DNA of 64,000 nt from Actinopolyspora erythraea (GTDB taxonomy: Bacteria; Actinomycetota; Actinomycetes; Mycobacteriales; Pseudonocardiaceae). The stretch is taken from assembly GCF_002263515.1 (NCBI RefSeq), contig NZ_CP022752.1:2914001-2978000 (forward strand). The letters are read 5' to 3'. Positions within the stretch are counted from its first letter, which is position 1; each line of letters opens with the position of its first letter. The position numbers were made by a program, and so were the translations under genes. The notes beneath the pieces are model-generated. The model had not been told where the DNA came from, searched no databases, and worked only from the letters and a program-made list of their open reading frames with translations. Below are positions 40,026-50,300 of this stretch, piece by piece.

Positions 40026-41285
40026 GTGACGGCGTTGAGTGAAGCGCTGCGGCAAAAAAACTCCGGGGTCACCGCGGGACGCCAGCCTTGGTGGATCACC
40101 GCGGCCCTGGGATCCTGTGTCATAGCGATCTCCTACGGGCTCGCCCGGTACGCCTATGGATTGTTCGTACCGCAGTTCGCCCTGTCGTTCCGGATCGACG
40201 GAACAGGCCTGGGGATCCTGGGAGCGATGTCCACGCTCGGGTACGCACTGGGACTGCTCGCCGCCCCCCGGACCTCGATGTGGTCAGCACGCGGCACGCT
40301 TATCGGCGTCTGTGGACTCGCATCGGCCGGGATGCTCCTGATGAGCGTCTCACCCAACGTGGTCGTGTTCGGCGCGGGACTGTTGTTCGCCGGCGGAAGC
40401 GCGGGACTGACCTCCCCCGGTCTCGCGCAGCTGGTCAGCGACACCATTCGCCCCGCGATCCGGGAACAGGTGCAGACCTGGGCGAACGCGGGGACCGGCT
40501 GGGGTTGGGCGGTCTCGGCGTTCACCCCGATGCTGGTGTTCGGGTGGCGTGGCGTCTGGCTGTGTTTCGCCGTACTCGCCCTCGGGATGATGGTGGTCGG
40601 GATTCTCGCGTTCCCGCGCGGTCGCCCCGAACGACGCGAGGAATCCGAGACCGGCGCACCGGTGCGGACCGGCTGGCGGCCGGGCATGACGGCCATGCTG
40701 GTCAATTCGGTACTGCTGGGACTCACCAGCGCGCCCTACCTGAACTTCTCCCGGCAAGCCGTTCGCGAAGCCGGTCTCAGCATGCCGATGTCCGTCTGGT
40801 TCTGGTTCTGCATGGGAGCGGCGGGGCTGGCCGGCGGACTCGCCGGAAAAGCCGCCCAGCGCTACGGACTGGCCCGGGCCAACGTTGGCATCTGGATGCT
40901 GTGGGCGGCATGCATAGGGATGCTCGCGTTCCCCCGTCTCGGCGCCGTAGCCGCACTGTCGTCCGCGACGTTGTTCGGCGCGGCGTTCATGGCACTGAGC
41001 GGTCTGTGCATCCTCTGGGGGGCGCGGTTGTATCCGAACCTGGCCGCACGCGGCGTCACGTTCTCCTATCTCGGTCTCGCATTCGGGCAGACGGTGGGCT
41101 CCGCGGCGGCTGGTGTCCTGGCGGACTTCACCAACTTCTCGGTGGTCTTCGCGGTGACCGGCCTGGTCAGCCTGCTGAGCTGGTACCAGTTGATCGAGCC
41201 GTTCGGACCCCCGCCTCCCGAGGCGGTGCCCGGCGACCAGGCGGCGCTGCCCGCGAGCACGGATCGCGACGGGACGGCCGTGTAG
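40026..41285 (+). CDS. MFS transporter (YbfB/CynX-like)
   Basis: A 419-residue major facilitator with about twelve hydrophobic segments. I favour GTG 40026 with AGGACAG upstream; GTG 40011 is also possible. The first helix region reads WWITAALGSCVIAISYGLARYAYGLFVPQF, part of which is characteristic of the YbfB/YjiJ-type MFS group; later segments include FAGGSAGLTSPGLAQLV, GTGWGWAVSAFTPMLVFGWRG and LGLAFGQTVGSAAAGVLADFT. Substrate unknown. It may be controlled by the TetR protein encoded divergently. Confidence 0.85.
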   Translation: MTALSEALRQKNSGVTAGRQPWWITAALGSCVIAISYGLARYAYGLFVPQFALSFRIDGTGLGILGAMSTLGYALGLLAAPRTSMWSARGTLIGVCGLASAGMLLMSVSPNVVVFGAGLLFAGGSAGLTSPGLAQLVSDTIRPAIREQVQTWANAGTGWGWAVSAFTPMLVFGWRGVWLCFAVLALGMMVVGILAFPRGRPERREESETGAPVRTGWRPGMTAMLVNSVLLGLTSAPYLNFSRQAVREAGLSMPMSVWFWFCMGAAGLAGGLAGKAAQRYGLARANVGIWMLWAACIGMLAFPRLGAVAALSSATLFGAAFMALSGLCILWGARLYPNLAARGVTFSYLGLAFGQTVGSAAAGVLADFTNFSVVFAVTGLVSLLSWYQLIEPFGPPPPEAVPGDQAALPASTDRDGTAV

Positions 41286-41982
41286 GTCTCGTCCGGCACC
41301 GAGCGAGTACGACGCCCTCGCCCCGGAACAGTCGGCACGCCGCTCGGCCCCTCGAATACCGGAACTCCAGCGGCTGAGCGGCAACGCTGTTCGTTCCACG
41401 GCGCCTGCCCGAACAGGGCCGGACCGACTGATCCTGCCGGGAACCGCGATCACACCACCCGGCCGAGATTCCCGCGCTCGCAGCAGTTCAAATTCTGCCG
41501 ATTGTCACAGCTTTTTAGGACCACGGGACGACGAAACGGGTCGGATGAGCTCACACCGGATCTTCGACCCACGGGCGGAGCGACATCGAGATGCGTTGCC
41601 ACGGAAAGCGGAACACGATATTACTTTCCCGGCCGAGATCCGGCACGGCCGCCCGGTGACACTGTGAATCCCTCCACGGTTGAAGATCACACGAACAGAG
41701 TATTTCAAAAGCACGAAAAAAGTGCTCGGAAAAAGATCAACCACAAGTCTTGACTCTATGTATTGAGACTCAGGTCACTGTTGACCCCGCAAAGCGGGAA
41801 ATCATAGTGTCTAAATCTGAACAATCCGGGGCCAAACCACTGGAACAAGTTCTTCGTACACCCATTTCGCGCACGAGCGGAGCTCTCTGTTTCCTCCGCA
41901 TGGCCGAGTGCTCCCGCCGCAGGGGGATCGATCGCACCAGGAGCACGGCCTCGCTCACCTGTGGACAGAAAGGAAACACCGG
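41286..41982. other. AT-richer intergenic region ahead of the methyltransferase gene
   Basis: About 700 bp. From about 41500 the base composition becomes noticeably AT-richer (runs such as AAAAAAGTGCTCGG and CTTTTTAGG), continuing into the methyltransferase gene. No convincing gene. The AAAGGAAACACC site at its end is the ribosome binding site for ATG 41983. Confidence 0.45.
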
Positions 41983-43005
41983 ATGAAGACCATCGACTCG
42001 AACACCATCGTCGCGGCCGGAAACACTTCGATGAACGAGCAGGTGTGTCGCACACTCGCCAAATATCTTCGACTTCCGGCTTCTCGGATCGTGGTTCCGA
42101 AAAACGCCGACAAGTACCACAACCAATTCGACCGGATCGCTCAAGACGATTCCCTCGAAGAGGTATTCAATTTGATGTGGAACCTCAACGTCACTGGACT
42201 GGAGGACAAAACTATCGGCTGCACGCCGCATCACCAGCGGAGTCTCAGCAACACGCTGGACACGACGATCCAGGATCTGGCAAAACTCCTGAAGAACGAT
42301 CGCGTTCAATACACGGAACTGGGGCCAGAACCCGCCAAGACGCGGCACATCATCAACCAGTTGGTCAACTTCGGGATACGGGTCGACAACTACACGGCGG
42401 TGGACATCAACCCGAATTCGCAAAGCCTGATGCGCAGTCAGCTCGTGGACATCCTTCCCCCGGAAAATATCGACTACGCGCAGTCCCTGTTCGAAGAGCT
42501 TTCCGACACGGACTACCGCGTGCCCGGAACCCGAAACCTGGTGACGATGCTCGGTTTCGAGGAAGGAAACGACCACCCCCGTTCCGTGGCTTCACTACTT
42601 GAATCCGTCCTCGAATCCGGAGACGTATTCCTCTCCGAGATGCAGCTGCTCCCGAGGCTGGACTGGTCACCCATCTACAATTTCTACCAGTCCGAGGTGA
42701 TGCGTCGATTTTCCCGGGTCGCCCTGGAACGCACCTACGGAAACCTGCGTTCCGACTACGGATTCTACCTGATTCCGCTCGCATTGAACCACGTCGGGGT
42801 GCAGACCATGGTCGCGGTCACCGCGGAAACGATCCACGACGCGGACCCCGAACTCGACGGGACAGTGTTCGTCACCAACTACTGCATCAAGTACTCGGCC
42901 GACGAGTACATCGCGAGCCGCGAGGCTTCCGGAAACGTCAAGGTGCTGGCCCAGCACACGACGGCTGACGGTTCCGTAGCATTCCAGATATCCCAAAAGA
43001 TCTAG
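41983..43005 (+). CDS. EgtD-like SAM-dependent methyltransferase
   Basis: A 340-residue protein starting at ATG 41983, preceded by AAAGGA. The central part has a class I SAM fold of the histidine-N-alpha-methyltransferase (EgtD, DUF2260) type: TELGPEPAKTRHIINQL (glycine-poor SAM loop), YTAVDINPNSQSLMRSQL, NLVTMLGFEEGNDHP, SVLESGDVFLSEMQLLPRLDW, and a C-terminal VFVTNYCIKYSADEY. The N-terminal about 90 residues differ from EgtD, and there are no other ergothioneine genes nearby. It may methylate a different amino acid or a peptide. The next gene, a DddP-like M24 enzyme, is 264 bp downstream on the same strand. Codon use is less GC-biased than its neighbours. Confidence 0.72.
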   Translation: MKTIDSNTIVAAGNTSMNEQVCRTLAKYLRLPASRIVVPKNADKYHNQFDRIAQDDSLEEVFNLMWNLNVTGLEDKTIGCTPHHQRSLSNTLDTTIQDLAKLLKNDRVQYTELGPEPAKTRHIINQLVNFGIRVDNYTAVDINPNSQSLMRSQLVDILPPENIDYAQSLFEELSDTDYRVPGTRNLVTMLGFEEGNDHPRSVASLLESVLESGDVFLSEMQLLPRLDWSPIYNFYQSEVMRRFSRVALERTYGNLRSDYGFYLIPLALNHVGVQTMVAVTAETIHDADPELDGTVFVTNYCIKYSADEYIASREASGNVKVLAQHTTADGSVAFQISQKI

Positions 43006-43269
43006 CTGCACAGAAAAACCGAATCCGAACACCGAACCGGTGTCCATCGACATATTCACCGAGAGCGTCCAGCGGCTCCGCGAGCTCGTGGCGCACAGCT
43101 CCGGACAGCCGCCCGACAACCGCGACCACCGCTGCCCCGGCGGCACGGAACCCATGCCCACCGGATGGACATCTCCCACGACTCACAGGACAGTCCGCCA
43201 CACGAACCTTCGCCAACAGGCCCGAACCCCGCTTCCGGTTCAGCTCCAGCGTCGTACGGAGGTCAGACC

Positions 43270-44466
43270 ATGACTGATGTCGCACCCAGCAACGAGGACG
43301 ACGGTGTGGACGAGACCCGAATGCACCGTGATCGACTCGCCCGCACGCGGCGGATGCTGCGCGAGCACCAACTGCCCGCCGCGTTGTTGTTCGACCCCCT
43401 CAACATCCGATACGCGCTCACCCCGGGGCCGTTCATGGTGTTCAACATGCACAGCACGTTCCGCTGGGCGCTCGTGCCCGCCGAATCCGAACCGGTGTTG
43501 TGGGAGTACCCGCACGCGATGCACATCACCGCTTCGGAATGGGACGGGGATCTGCGTCCGGCTCACGGCTGGACGTTCCTCGGATCCGGCTCGAACAGCG
43601 CCGAGGACGCGGCCGCCTTCGCCTCCGAGATCGTCGCCGAACTCGCCAAGCGCGACCTGCTCACCGAGCGGATCGGAACGGACCGTCTGGAAAGTGCCGG
43701 TCACCTGGCGCTCAGCGAGGCCGGAGTCAGGATCGTCGACGCCCAACCCGCGCTGGAACGCGCGCGTGCGGTCAAGACCCGCGACGAGCTCACCGCCATC
43801 CGGGCCAACGTGGCCGCGTGCGACCAGGCCATCGGCGACATGTTGCGGATCCTGCGCCCCGGCGTAACCGAGAACGAGCTGTGGGGCACGATCGTCGGCA
43901 ACGCGTTGGCCACCGGTTCGGAGTGGTGCGAGACCCGGCTGTTGTCCTCCGGGCCGAGGACCAATCCCTGGATGCAGTCGGCGACGGCCCGAGCCGTGCG
44001 CGACGGTGAGCTCGTGGCGTTCGACACCGACCTCGTCGGCGAGCACGGCTACCTGACCGACGTTTCCCGCACCTACCTGTGCGGCGACCATCGGGCGAGC
44101 GACGAGCAACGCCGCCTGTACCAGACGGCGTACGAATTCCTGCAGACCTGCATACCGGAGTTCCGGCCGGGGGTCTCGTTCGAGGACCTCGGCCACCGCC
44201 TCGGACCACTGTTCCCGCCGGAGTTCCAACCACAGCGGTACCCCTACATCGCGCACGGGACCGGGCTGGTCGACGAATACCCAGTGGTGAACTTCACCCG
44301 TCATCACGAGGGTGAACTCGAGGCCGGGATGGTCCTGAGCGTCGAGTCCTACGTCGGCTCCGTCGGGGGACACGAAGGGGTCAAGCTGGAAGAACAGCTC
44401 GTCGTCGGCCACGACGGCCCGGAGCTGCTGTCCACGGCTCCGTTCGACCAGCGACTGCTCGCGTAG
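43270..44466 (+). CDS. M24-family metallohydrolase, DddP-like
   Basis: A 398-residue pita-bread-fold protein from ATG 43270 with GGAGG upstream. The N-terminal creatinase-like domain contains LPAALLFDPLNIRYAL. The C-terminal domain has GSEWCETRLLSSGPRTNPW and all six expected metal ligands: two Asp in AFDTDLV, Asp in LTDVSRT, His in IAHGTGLVDEYP, and Glu in LSVESY and KLEEQL. These segments closely follow the DMSP lyase DddP group of M24 rather than aminopeptidase P. DddP splits dimethylsulfoniopropionate; whether this actinobacterial relative does so, or hydrolyses another betaine or peptide, is not decided by sequence. It follows an EgtD-like methyltransferase. Confidence 0.82.
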   Translation: MTDVAPSNEDDGVDETRMHRDRLARTRRMLREHQLPAALLFDPLNIRYALTPGPFMVFNMHSTFRWALVPAESEPVLWEYPHAMHITASEWDGDLRPAHGWTFLGSGSNSAEDAAAFASEIVAELAKRDLLTERIGTDRLESAGHLALSEAGVRIVDAQPALERARAVKTRDELTAIRANVAACDQAIGDMLRILRPGVTENELWGTIVGNALATGSEWCETRLLSSGPRTNPWMQSATARAVRDGELVAFDTDLVGEHGYLTDVSRTYLCGDHRASDEQRRLYQTAYEFLQTCIPEFRPGVSFEDLGHRLGPLFPPEFQPQRYPYIAHGTGLVDEYPVVNFTRHHEGELEAGMVLSVESYVGSVGGHEGVKLEEQLVVGHDGPELLSTAPFDQRLLA

Positions 44467-44749
44467 ACGATTCGCGTTCTCGCTCACTGAGCATGATCGA
44501 CCCCGGTGGGAAACGGTCAGGTCCACCCCGTGCCCACGTACGGATTCCGCCACGAGCTTCAGGCGCGACCATGGTCGTCGTGGATCGTTGTCGCGAGCGA
44601 AGAGCCATCGAACGCGGTGTCAACGTGCCCAGCGGCGAGTTCAAGGCGTCCCGGACCACTCGGGATCATACCGGCCCGCCACGATGTTCCCCGCTCGGAA
44701 CCGGACCGCCTTCGGTTTCCGCGCGGGGCCACTGTGATCGAATGTCGAA

Positions 44750-46039
44750 GTGGCATCTTCGAAGCAGACTTCCACGGCACTGTCGGCTGTTTCCGAACCC
44801 CCGGCGCCGGGGGGCGGGATGCGGAGATGGTTGCACGCTCTGCTGACGCGGTACCCGCGTGTCCTCCTCCTCGCTTCGATACCGCTGCTGGCCGTCTCGG
44901 TGTGGTACGTGCTCTCGCCCGCCCTCTTTCGCGGGGAGAACGGGGAGATCTACCTCCGGGGCGACTTCGAGGTCTACCGGTGGGCGGTGCACACCTGGTT
45001 GAGCGGTGGCAACGTCGTCGAGAACTGGGCACCACTGCGGGGCGGCAATCTGTTGCCCTGGGTGTACCCCCCGTTCGCGCTGCTGCCGCTGAGCGTGTTC
45101 GCCCTACCGCCGGTCGCGGTGGGAGTGCTGCTGCTGTGGGCCGCGAACCTGGCGGCCATGGGCATGACGCTCTACCTGGTCGTGCGGCACCAGTGGCCCG
45201 GCGTGGGGCCTCGCGGCGCGTTGGCCGTCGCGGCCCTCGCGCTCCCGCTCCCCCTGTGGTTGGAGCCCGTCTACGCGTGCTTCTCCCAGGGGCAGGTCAA
45301 CCTGGTGCTGATGGGGCTGGTGGCCGCGGACTGCCTCGTGCGGAATCCGCGGTGGCCGCGCGGACTGCTGGTGGGCATCGCCGCCGCGACCAAGCTCATG
45401 CCCGCGGCCTTCCTGCTGTTCTTCCTGCTGCGCAGGGATTTCCGAGCCGCGGTGACCTGCGCGGTCACCGGGGTGGTGTGCACGCTGCTCGGGTTCCTGG
45501 TCGACTTCGAGGCGTCGGTGGACTACTGGTTCCGCTACGGTCCGGCCTCCTCCGTCGCGGGTCATGCGGCCGACACCAACCAGTCGATCATGGGTGCGCT
45601 CGCGCGCCTGGACCCGCAGCCCGTGGTGCAGCACGGGATCTGGGCTGGTGTGAGCCTGGTACTGGTCCTCGTGCTAGCACGCACGATCGGCCGGGTCGAT
45701 CCGCCGGTGGCGATGACACTGACCGGCTTGTTCGCGCTGCTGGTGTCACCGACGACCTGGACGAGTCACTGGGTCTGGGTCGTTCCTGGTCTGCTGATCC
45801 TGCTCGGCGCCGCGGTGCGATACCGCAGCATCACTCGACTCGCGCTCGTCGTGCTGATCGTCATCGCGGGCAGGAAGATACCGTTCCGAGTCCTCGCCAA
45901 CGAGAACGTGCCCCCACTGCTGTGGCTGCCGCAGCAGCTCGTCGGCAACGCCTACGTCGTCCTCGCGGTTGCGCTGTTGCTGCTGACGGGCTGGCATGCG
46001 AGCCGGTCCCGCGCGTCCGAACCCGTCTTGAAGTCCTAG
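44750..46039 (+). CDS. GT87 / DUF2029 polytopic mannosyltransferase-like protein
   Basis: A 429-residue integral membrane protein with about ten hydrophobic helices. GTG 44750 is used; ATG 44819 after GGGGCGGG is an alternative that removes a 23-residue Ser/Pro-rich leader. Family hallmarks are RGDFEVYRWAV, NLLPWVYPPFALLPLSV, FSQGQVNLVLMGLVAADCL, GLLVGIAAATKLMPAAFLLFFLL, and NQSIMGALARL, as in actinobacterial alpha-1,2-mannosyltransferases that use polyprenyl-phosphate mannose on the outer membrane face for lipomannan-type glycans. It is monocistronic, with a terminator at 46047. Confidence 0.88.
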   Translation: MASSKQTSTALSAVSEPPAPGGGMRRWLHALLTRYPRVLLLASIPLLAVSVWYVLSPALFRGENGEIYLRGDFEVYRWAVHTWLSGGNVVENWAPLRGGNLLPWVYPPFALLPLSVFALPPVAVGVLLLWAANLAAMGMTLYLVVRHQWPGVGPRGALAVAALALPLPLWLEPVYACFSQGQVNLVLMGLVAADCLVRNPRWPRGLLVGIAAATKLMPAAFLLFFLLRRDFRAAVTCAVTGVVCTLLGFLVDFEASVDYWFRYGPASSVAGHAADTNQSIMGALARLDPQPVVQHGIWAGVSLVLVLVLARTIGRVDPPVAMTLTGLFALLVSPTTWTSHWVWVVPGLLILLGAAVRYRSITRLALVVLIVIAGRKIPFRVLANENVPPLLWLPQQLVGNAYVVLAVALLLLTGWHASRSRASEPVLKS

Positions 46040-46046
46040 CTGATCC

Positions 46047-46074
46047 GGGCGCACCCTTCGTTTCGGGTGCGCCC
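46047..46074 (+). terminator. Terminator of the GT87 gene
   Basis: GGGCGCACCC-TTCGTTTC-GGGTGCGCCC, a 10-bp perfect stem with an 8-nt loop, begins 8 bp after the stop codon. Confidence 0.75.
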
Positions 46075-46309
46075 TCGCAGGGCCGGTTCTTCCGATGACC
46101 ACGACGAAGAGATCGAAGCCATTCGCCCCTATTCAGCTACGCTGTGTAACAGAACTGGTCTTCAGCGGATCGCTCACTGCCTCATGCCTCAAAAGACACT
46201 CGGATATTTCCCACCGCACACGGAGACGCGCCGCTTGTCGATCTATGAAACATAGTAGGCACTCGGGATTCCGCTCCGCAGGAATCAGGACCAAATCGTT
46301 TGGGTGTCA

Positions 46310-47365
46310 CTACTCCTTCAACAGCGTTACCGCCCATTCGGCGATGGTGTACGGCGGCACTGCTTCCTGGGCAATGCGTCCCTGTTCGGCCCGAACGCGG
46401 GAGAACCGCTCCCACAGCGGGGGCCCGAGCCAGGACTCGGCGACCTCGCCCGTCCATGCACAGTGGCCCGGGTTCTGTGTCGGCCGACCGGCCATCTCCT
46501 CCCACAGGAGATGGGCTGGTTTGAGATGCCCCATGTCCAGTTCGGCCGCAGCTGCAGCAGCGTTGGTCGCGATCGCGAGGCCAGGCGGGTCGAAATCTCC
46601 CCAGTACCAGATCTCGCCCGTCACTGGTCCGCGCCCCGCGACGTCGACAGCGAGTGTACCGACCTGGGCGGGGAAGGAGTTGCCAGCTCCCCAGATGACC
46701 GCCCCAACCGGATGGTTGTCGCGGTAGGACAGCACATCGACCGCAGCCCAGTAGGGGTCGCTGTTCTCGACCACGAGCACGTCCGGTCCCGTCCCAACCG
46801 AGACGGCGGGAAGCGGAGGTGCTCGTCGGACGCAGGCCAGCAGCTCCAGTGAGAGCCGGCCGGGCCCGAAGAGTGTTGTCCTCGCCAGTGCCTCAAGACG
46901 TTTCTCGTCACCGAAGATCTCCGCGGACCGATACCGCATCGGCACCGGCACGACATTGGCGGGACGGCGGGTGAGCCAAGCGTTGACGGCCACCAGATTA
47001 TCGAACTGGGTGTCCGTCAGCGTGGTTAGCGAGGACACCCATCCCAGATCCCGACACCAGGGGTACGAGACCCACTGACGTTTGCGCGAGGCCGTCCGTG
47101 CCTTCGGAACGCGGACGGACCGTGGCAGAGGGGGCGTGGTCGACCTGTCCCAGGCTTGGCGCGGCAACTCGATCTCCTGGCGTGAACCGAGCTCGGCGAG
47201 GGCTGCGGAGAGTCCGGGAGTTTGTTCGGGAGAACCGACCAATCGTGGCGCCGCCTCGACCCAGAACCGCCAGAGTTCCTCCAGGGTGACACGAACAGTG
47301 CCGGCATCGTGCAGCCTCGTTCGGAGTGCCTCCACTTCCGAGGGCTGGATCAGAACCCGACTCAT
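46310..47365 (-). CDS. jetD: Wadjet system protein JetD (Toprim nuclease subunit)
   Basis: A 351-residue protein overlapping JetC by 4 bp. The N-terminal part is the DUF3322-type arm (WVSYPWCRDLGWVSSLTTLTDTQFDNLVAVNAWL region). The C-terminal DUF2220/Toprim part carries the metal-binding Glu in VLVVENSDPYW and the DxD in YWGDFDPPGL. JetD is the topoisomerase VI-like subunit that cleaves circular plasmid DNA after loop extrusion by JetABC. It is the last gene of the operon, as in characterised Wadjet systems. Confidence 0.9.
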   Translation of the reverse strand: MSRVLIQPSEVEALRTRLHDAGTVRVTLEELWRFWVEAAPRLVGSPEQTPGLSAALAELGSRQEIELPRQAWDRSTTPPLPRSVRVPKARTASRKRQWVSYPWCRDLGWVSSLTTLTDTQFDNLVAVNAWLTRRPANVVPVPMRYRSAEIFGDEKRLEALARTTLFGPGRLSLELLACVRRAPPLPAVSVGTGPDVLVVENSDPYWAAVDVLSYRDNHPVGAVIWGAGNSFPAQVGTLAVDVAGRGPVTGEIWYWGDFDPPGLAIATNAAAAAAELDMGHLKPAHLLWEEMAGRPTQNPGHCAWTGEVAESWLGPPLWERFSRVRAEQGRIAQEAVPPYTIAEWAVTLLKE

Positions 47366-50300
47366 CGCCCCACCTCGTAGCGCAACGCGTCGACCCAGTT
47401 GGTCGAGGCGGACGGATCCCGCCCGCCGGTCATCGCTCCGGCGACGTCGACACCGTCGACAACGTTCGCACGAAGCCGCAGGAACGAAAGGTTACGACGC
47501 TGGTCACCATCGTTGCGCAGCTTGACGATCACCGATCCGGGGCCGGTGAACGCCGCGTCGACGCCGGTGTCGTGCAAGCCGGTCGCACAGATGATCTGCA
47601 GACCGGTATGCGCGGCGAGGCGATGCTGCATCGCGATGAGAGTTTCCGCCGAGGCGGACCCGAAGGGATTGTCCAGGATCAACGTTCCCGGCGGGCGCGG
47701 ACCGCCCACCCGATGCGCCGCGCGCACCCGTGAGAGCGCGCAGTAGACCAGGACAGCGAGGGTGAGCTCCTGCCCACCAGAGAACTCGTACGGGATCCGC
47801 TCCGGCGTGCAGTAGAACACTTGGCCGTCGATGCTCGGCTTGAGAATGTCGATCGACCAGGCTCCGGCGCGTGTGCGGTTCACGACCGTGTCACGCACGG
47901 CGTCGGCAAGCCACCGAGCCCGGGCGTCGCTGGAGGTCGCACGCTTGGGGTTCTCGGCGAGCTCTCGCGCCCAGGTGTCGATCCGGTCCGACAAACGAGC
48001 GGCGGCTTCGTCGTCCGGGGCGTCCGCGAAGCGAATCCTGATGGCGGGTTGTGTGGACAGTTCACCGAGGCCGACGGGCAGCTGTGAGGAACGCACCACC
48101 TCACGCAGCAACCGACGCTGCTCACGGCACAGCACGATCAGGTCGTCACGCAGGATCGTGCGATGGGTGTCCAAATCCTCCAGATCACCCGTCGCGGACT
48201 CCCCCAGGGCGCGGATCCGCTCAGCCAGTGTCGAGGACTCACCGACCAGGTCCGGTTCGGACAGAGAACGGATCCGTACCACGACCGGCTCTCCGAGATC
48301 CTTCCAGCGCACGTCGGAGGCCACAGCACGGGCGTGGTGGACCGCCTCGCGAAGTTCGTCCTGAGCGGTGTTCAACGCCCGGTTCTTGCTCACGTGGTCA
48401 TGCCGCAATTCGAGCATCCGGGTACGCGCCGACTCCTTCGTCCCCTGGAACACGTGCGTGGTCGGGCTGCGGTCGGCGGTCCAGATCTCGACGATGTCGC
48501 CGAAGACTTCGATGTCCTTGAGGAGTTGGTCGTGGAGTTCCGCCACCTCGTCTACCTCGTTCTCCGCCTCGTCCCGCTCTCGGCGCACCTCAGCTCCATA
48601 CGTGTCGAGACGTTCGAGCACGGACGGGATCTCCTGTGGTGTGGCGGGTTCCCATTCGGGAGTTCGGGACAGGTCGACGTGGTTCTGCCGGTCAGTGGGA
48701 CGGACCTCCTCGAGGTGGCCGCGTGCCCGTTCCACCGCGCTCTGGGCCTCCAGCCGCTTGCTCTCGGCACTCCTGGCTGCTTCCTTCGCACGGGTGAGTG
48801 CGCCGTTCAACGACGCGGCGGATGACGCGGCCGAAGTCTCGGAAAGCTCCTCGGCGCGTTTCCACTCCCGTGTGCCGTGCCGTTCACGACGAACTTCCCA
48901 CTGGGACAGAAGCTGCTTCGCGTGGTCCAGCTCCAACGCCTCGGGCATGCCGCGTTCGGCGGCATCCCGCTGGTTCCGCGCTGTTTCCCACTCCGCGCGC
49001 ACCGCTTCGAGACTGCCGCCAGGATCCACCGCTGCCGGAGCGGTTCCGAGCTGGGCACGTTCTTTGAGCCAGGGATCGCGGTTGGCCCGTTGCTCGGCGG
49101 CTTCCGCAACGCAGGAGTCGCGAACCACCTGGTACTCCCGCTCGGCACGTCGCGCCGAGTCCACCTCGGAGTTCGCCTGCGCCAGTTCCGCCTCCCCTGC
49201 GGACTTCTCGGAACGAGCACGCTCGGCCGCCTCGACCTGCGCACGGAGCTCTTCGGCCTTGACGAGCCACTGTTCCGCTTCGGAGGCCCTGTCGCGCGCC
49301 CTGTCGCGGTTCTGTCGGGCAGTGGCCGCCTCCTGACGGTGACGCTGGCGTTCGTTCATCCGTTGAGTACGCTGTTCGTCCCGCGCCCGGAGCGTGCTGT
49401 CCGCCTCTTCCGCCCTGGCCACGAGTTTCTCCCGCGAGGTTTCCTCCCAACGGTTGGCGAAGGACACGCACGCCGCTGAGCAGGCTCGGTTGCGGCGTGC
49501 AGCCTCACGCGCCAATGCCGCCTGCTCGCCCTCGTGTACGGCGGTTCGGTGCAGGTTCTCCCGTGTGCGCGCCGCCCACTCCGCGTCCCAGGTGGCGCGG
49601 TGAGGAACCACGACGTAGTGGAACCGTTCCGCGTCTCCGGTGGTCGTGCCGTGCTCGTCGGCAGCGACGGTCACGGTCACCGTCGTGCGTGTACGCGGCG
49701 CGTTCTCGGCCAGTAACGCAGTGACCTCGTCGAATCGCCCGGGGTCGCTGACCACCACTCCCCCGGCGAGCTCGGGATGGGCGGCGATGTAGGCAGCGCG
49801 CGCCTCGGGATCGGGCACGTTCTTCTCGATCCACCGCAGCCCCGTGACCGCGCCGATGTTCGCCTCCGTGATCACCCGCAGCACAGCGAGCGTGTCCGGG
49901 CCGGCCGGCGCGGTACCCGCCTCGTCCAGGTGGGCCACCTCCTTCTGTGCTTCGGTGGCCCGCTGCTGGTGTCCGGCTGCGCGCTCCTCGGACTCATGGG
50001 CGGCACGCTCGGTGAGATCGGCGGCCCGCCGCACGGAGGCGACGTCAGCGGGTGGTGCGCCGAGCACACTCAGCAGAACCTCGTCGTCGGCCAGCCCGGC
50101 GACCTCTCCGTCGAAGGCCTCGAGACGGCTGCGGTGTTCGTATGCCTTCTCACGAAGGGAGACGAGTTCGTTCTCGAGTTCCTCGATGTCGGCTTCCGCC
50201 CGGTCGAAATCGGCCTCGGCCTCCTCCGCGACTCGTTCCGCTTCGGCTTCCTCCTGCCGGGCCGTGTCCCTCCTCTCGGTCCACCGTGTAACACAGTCCC

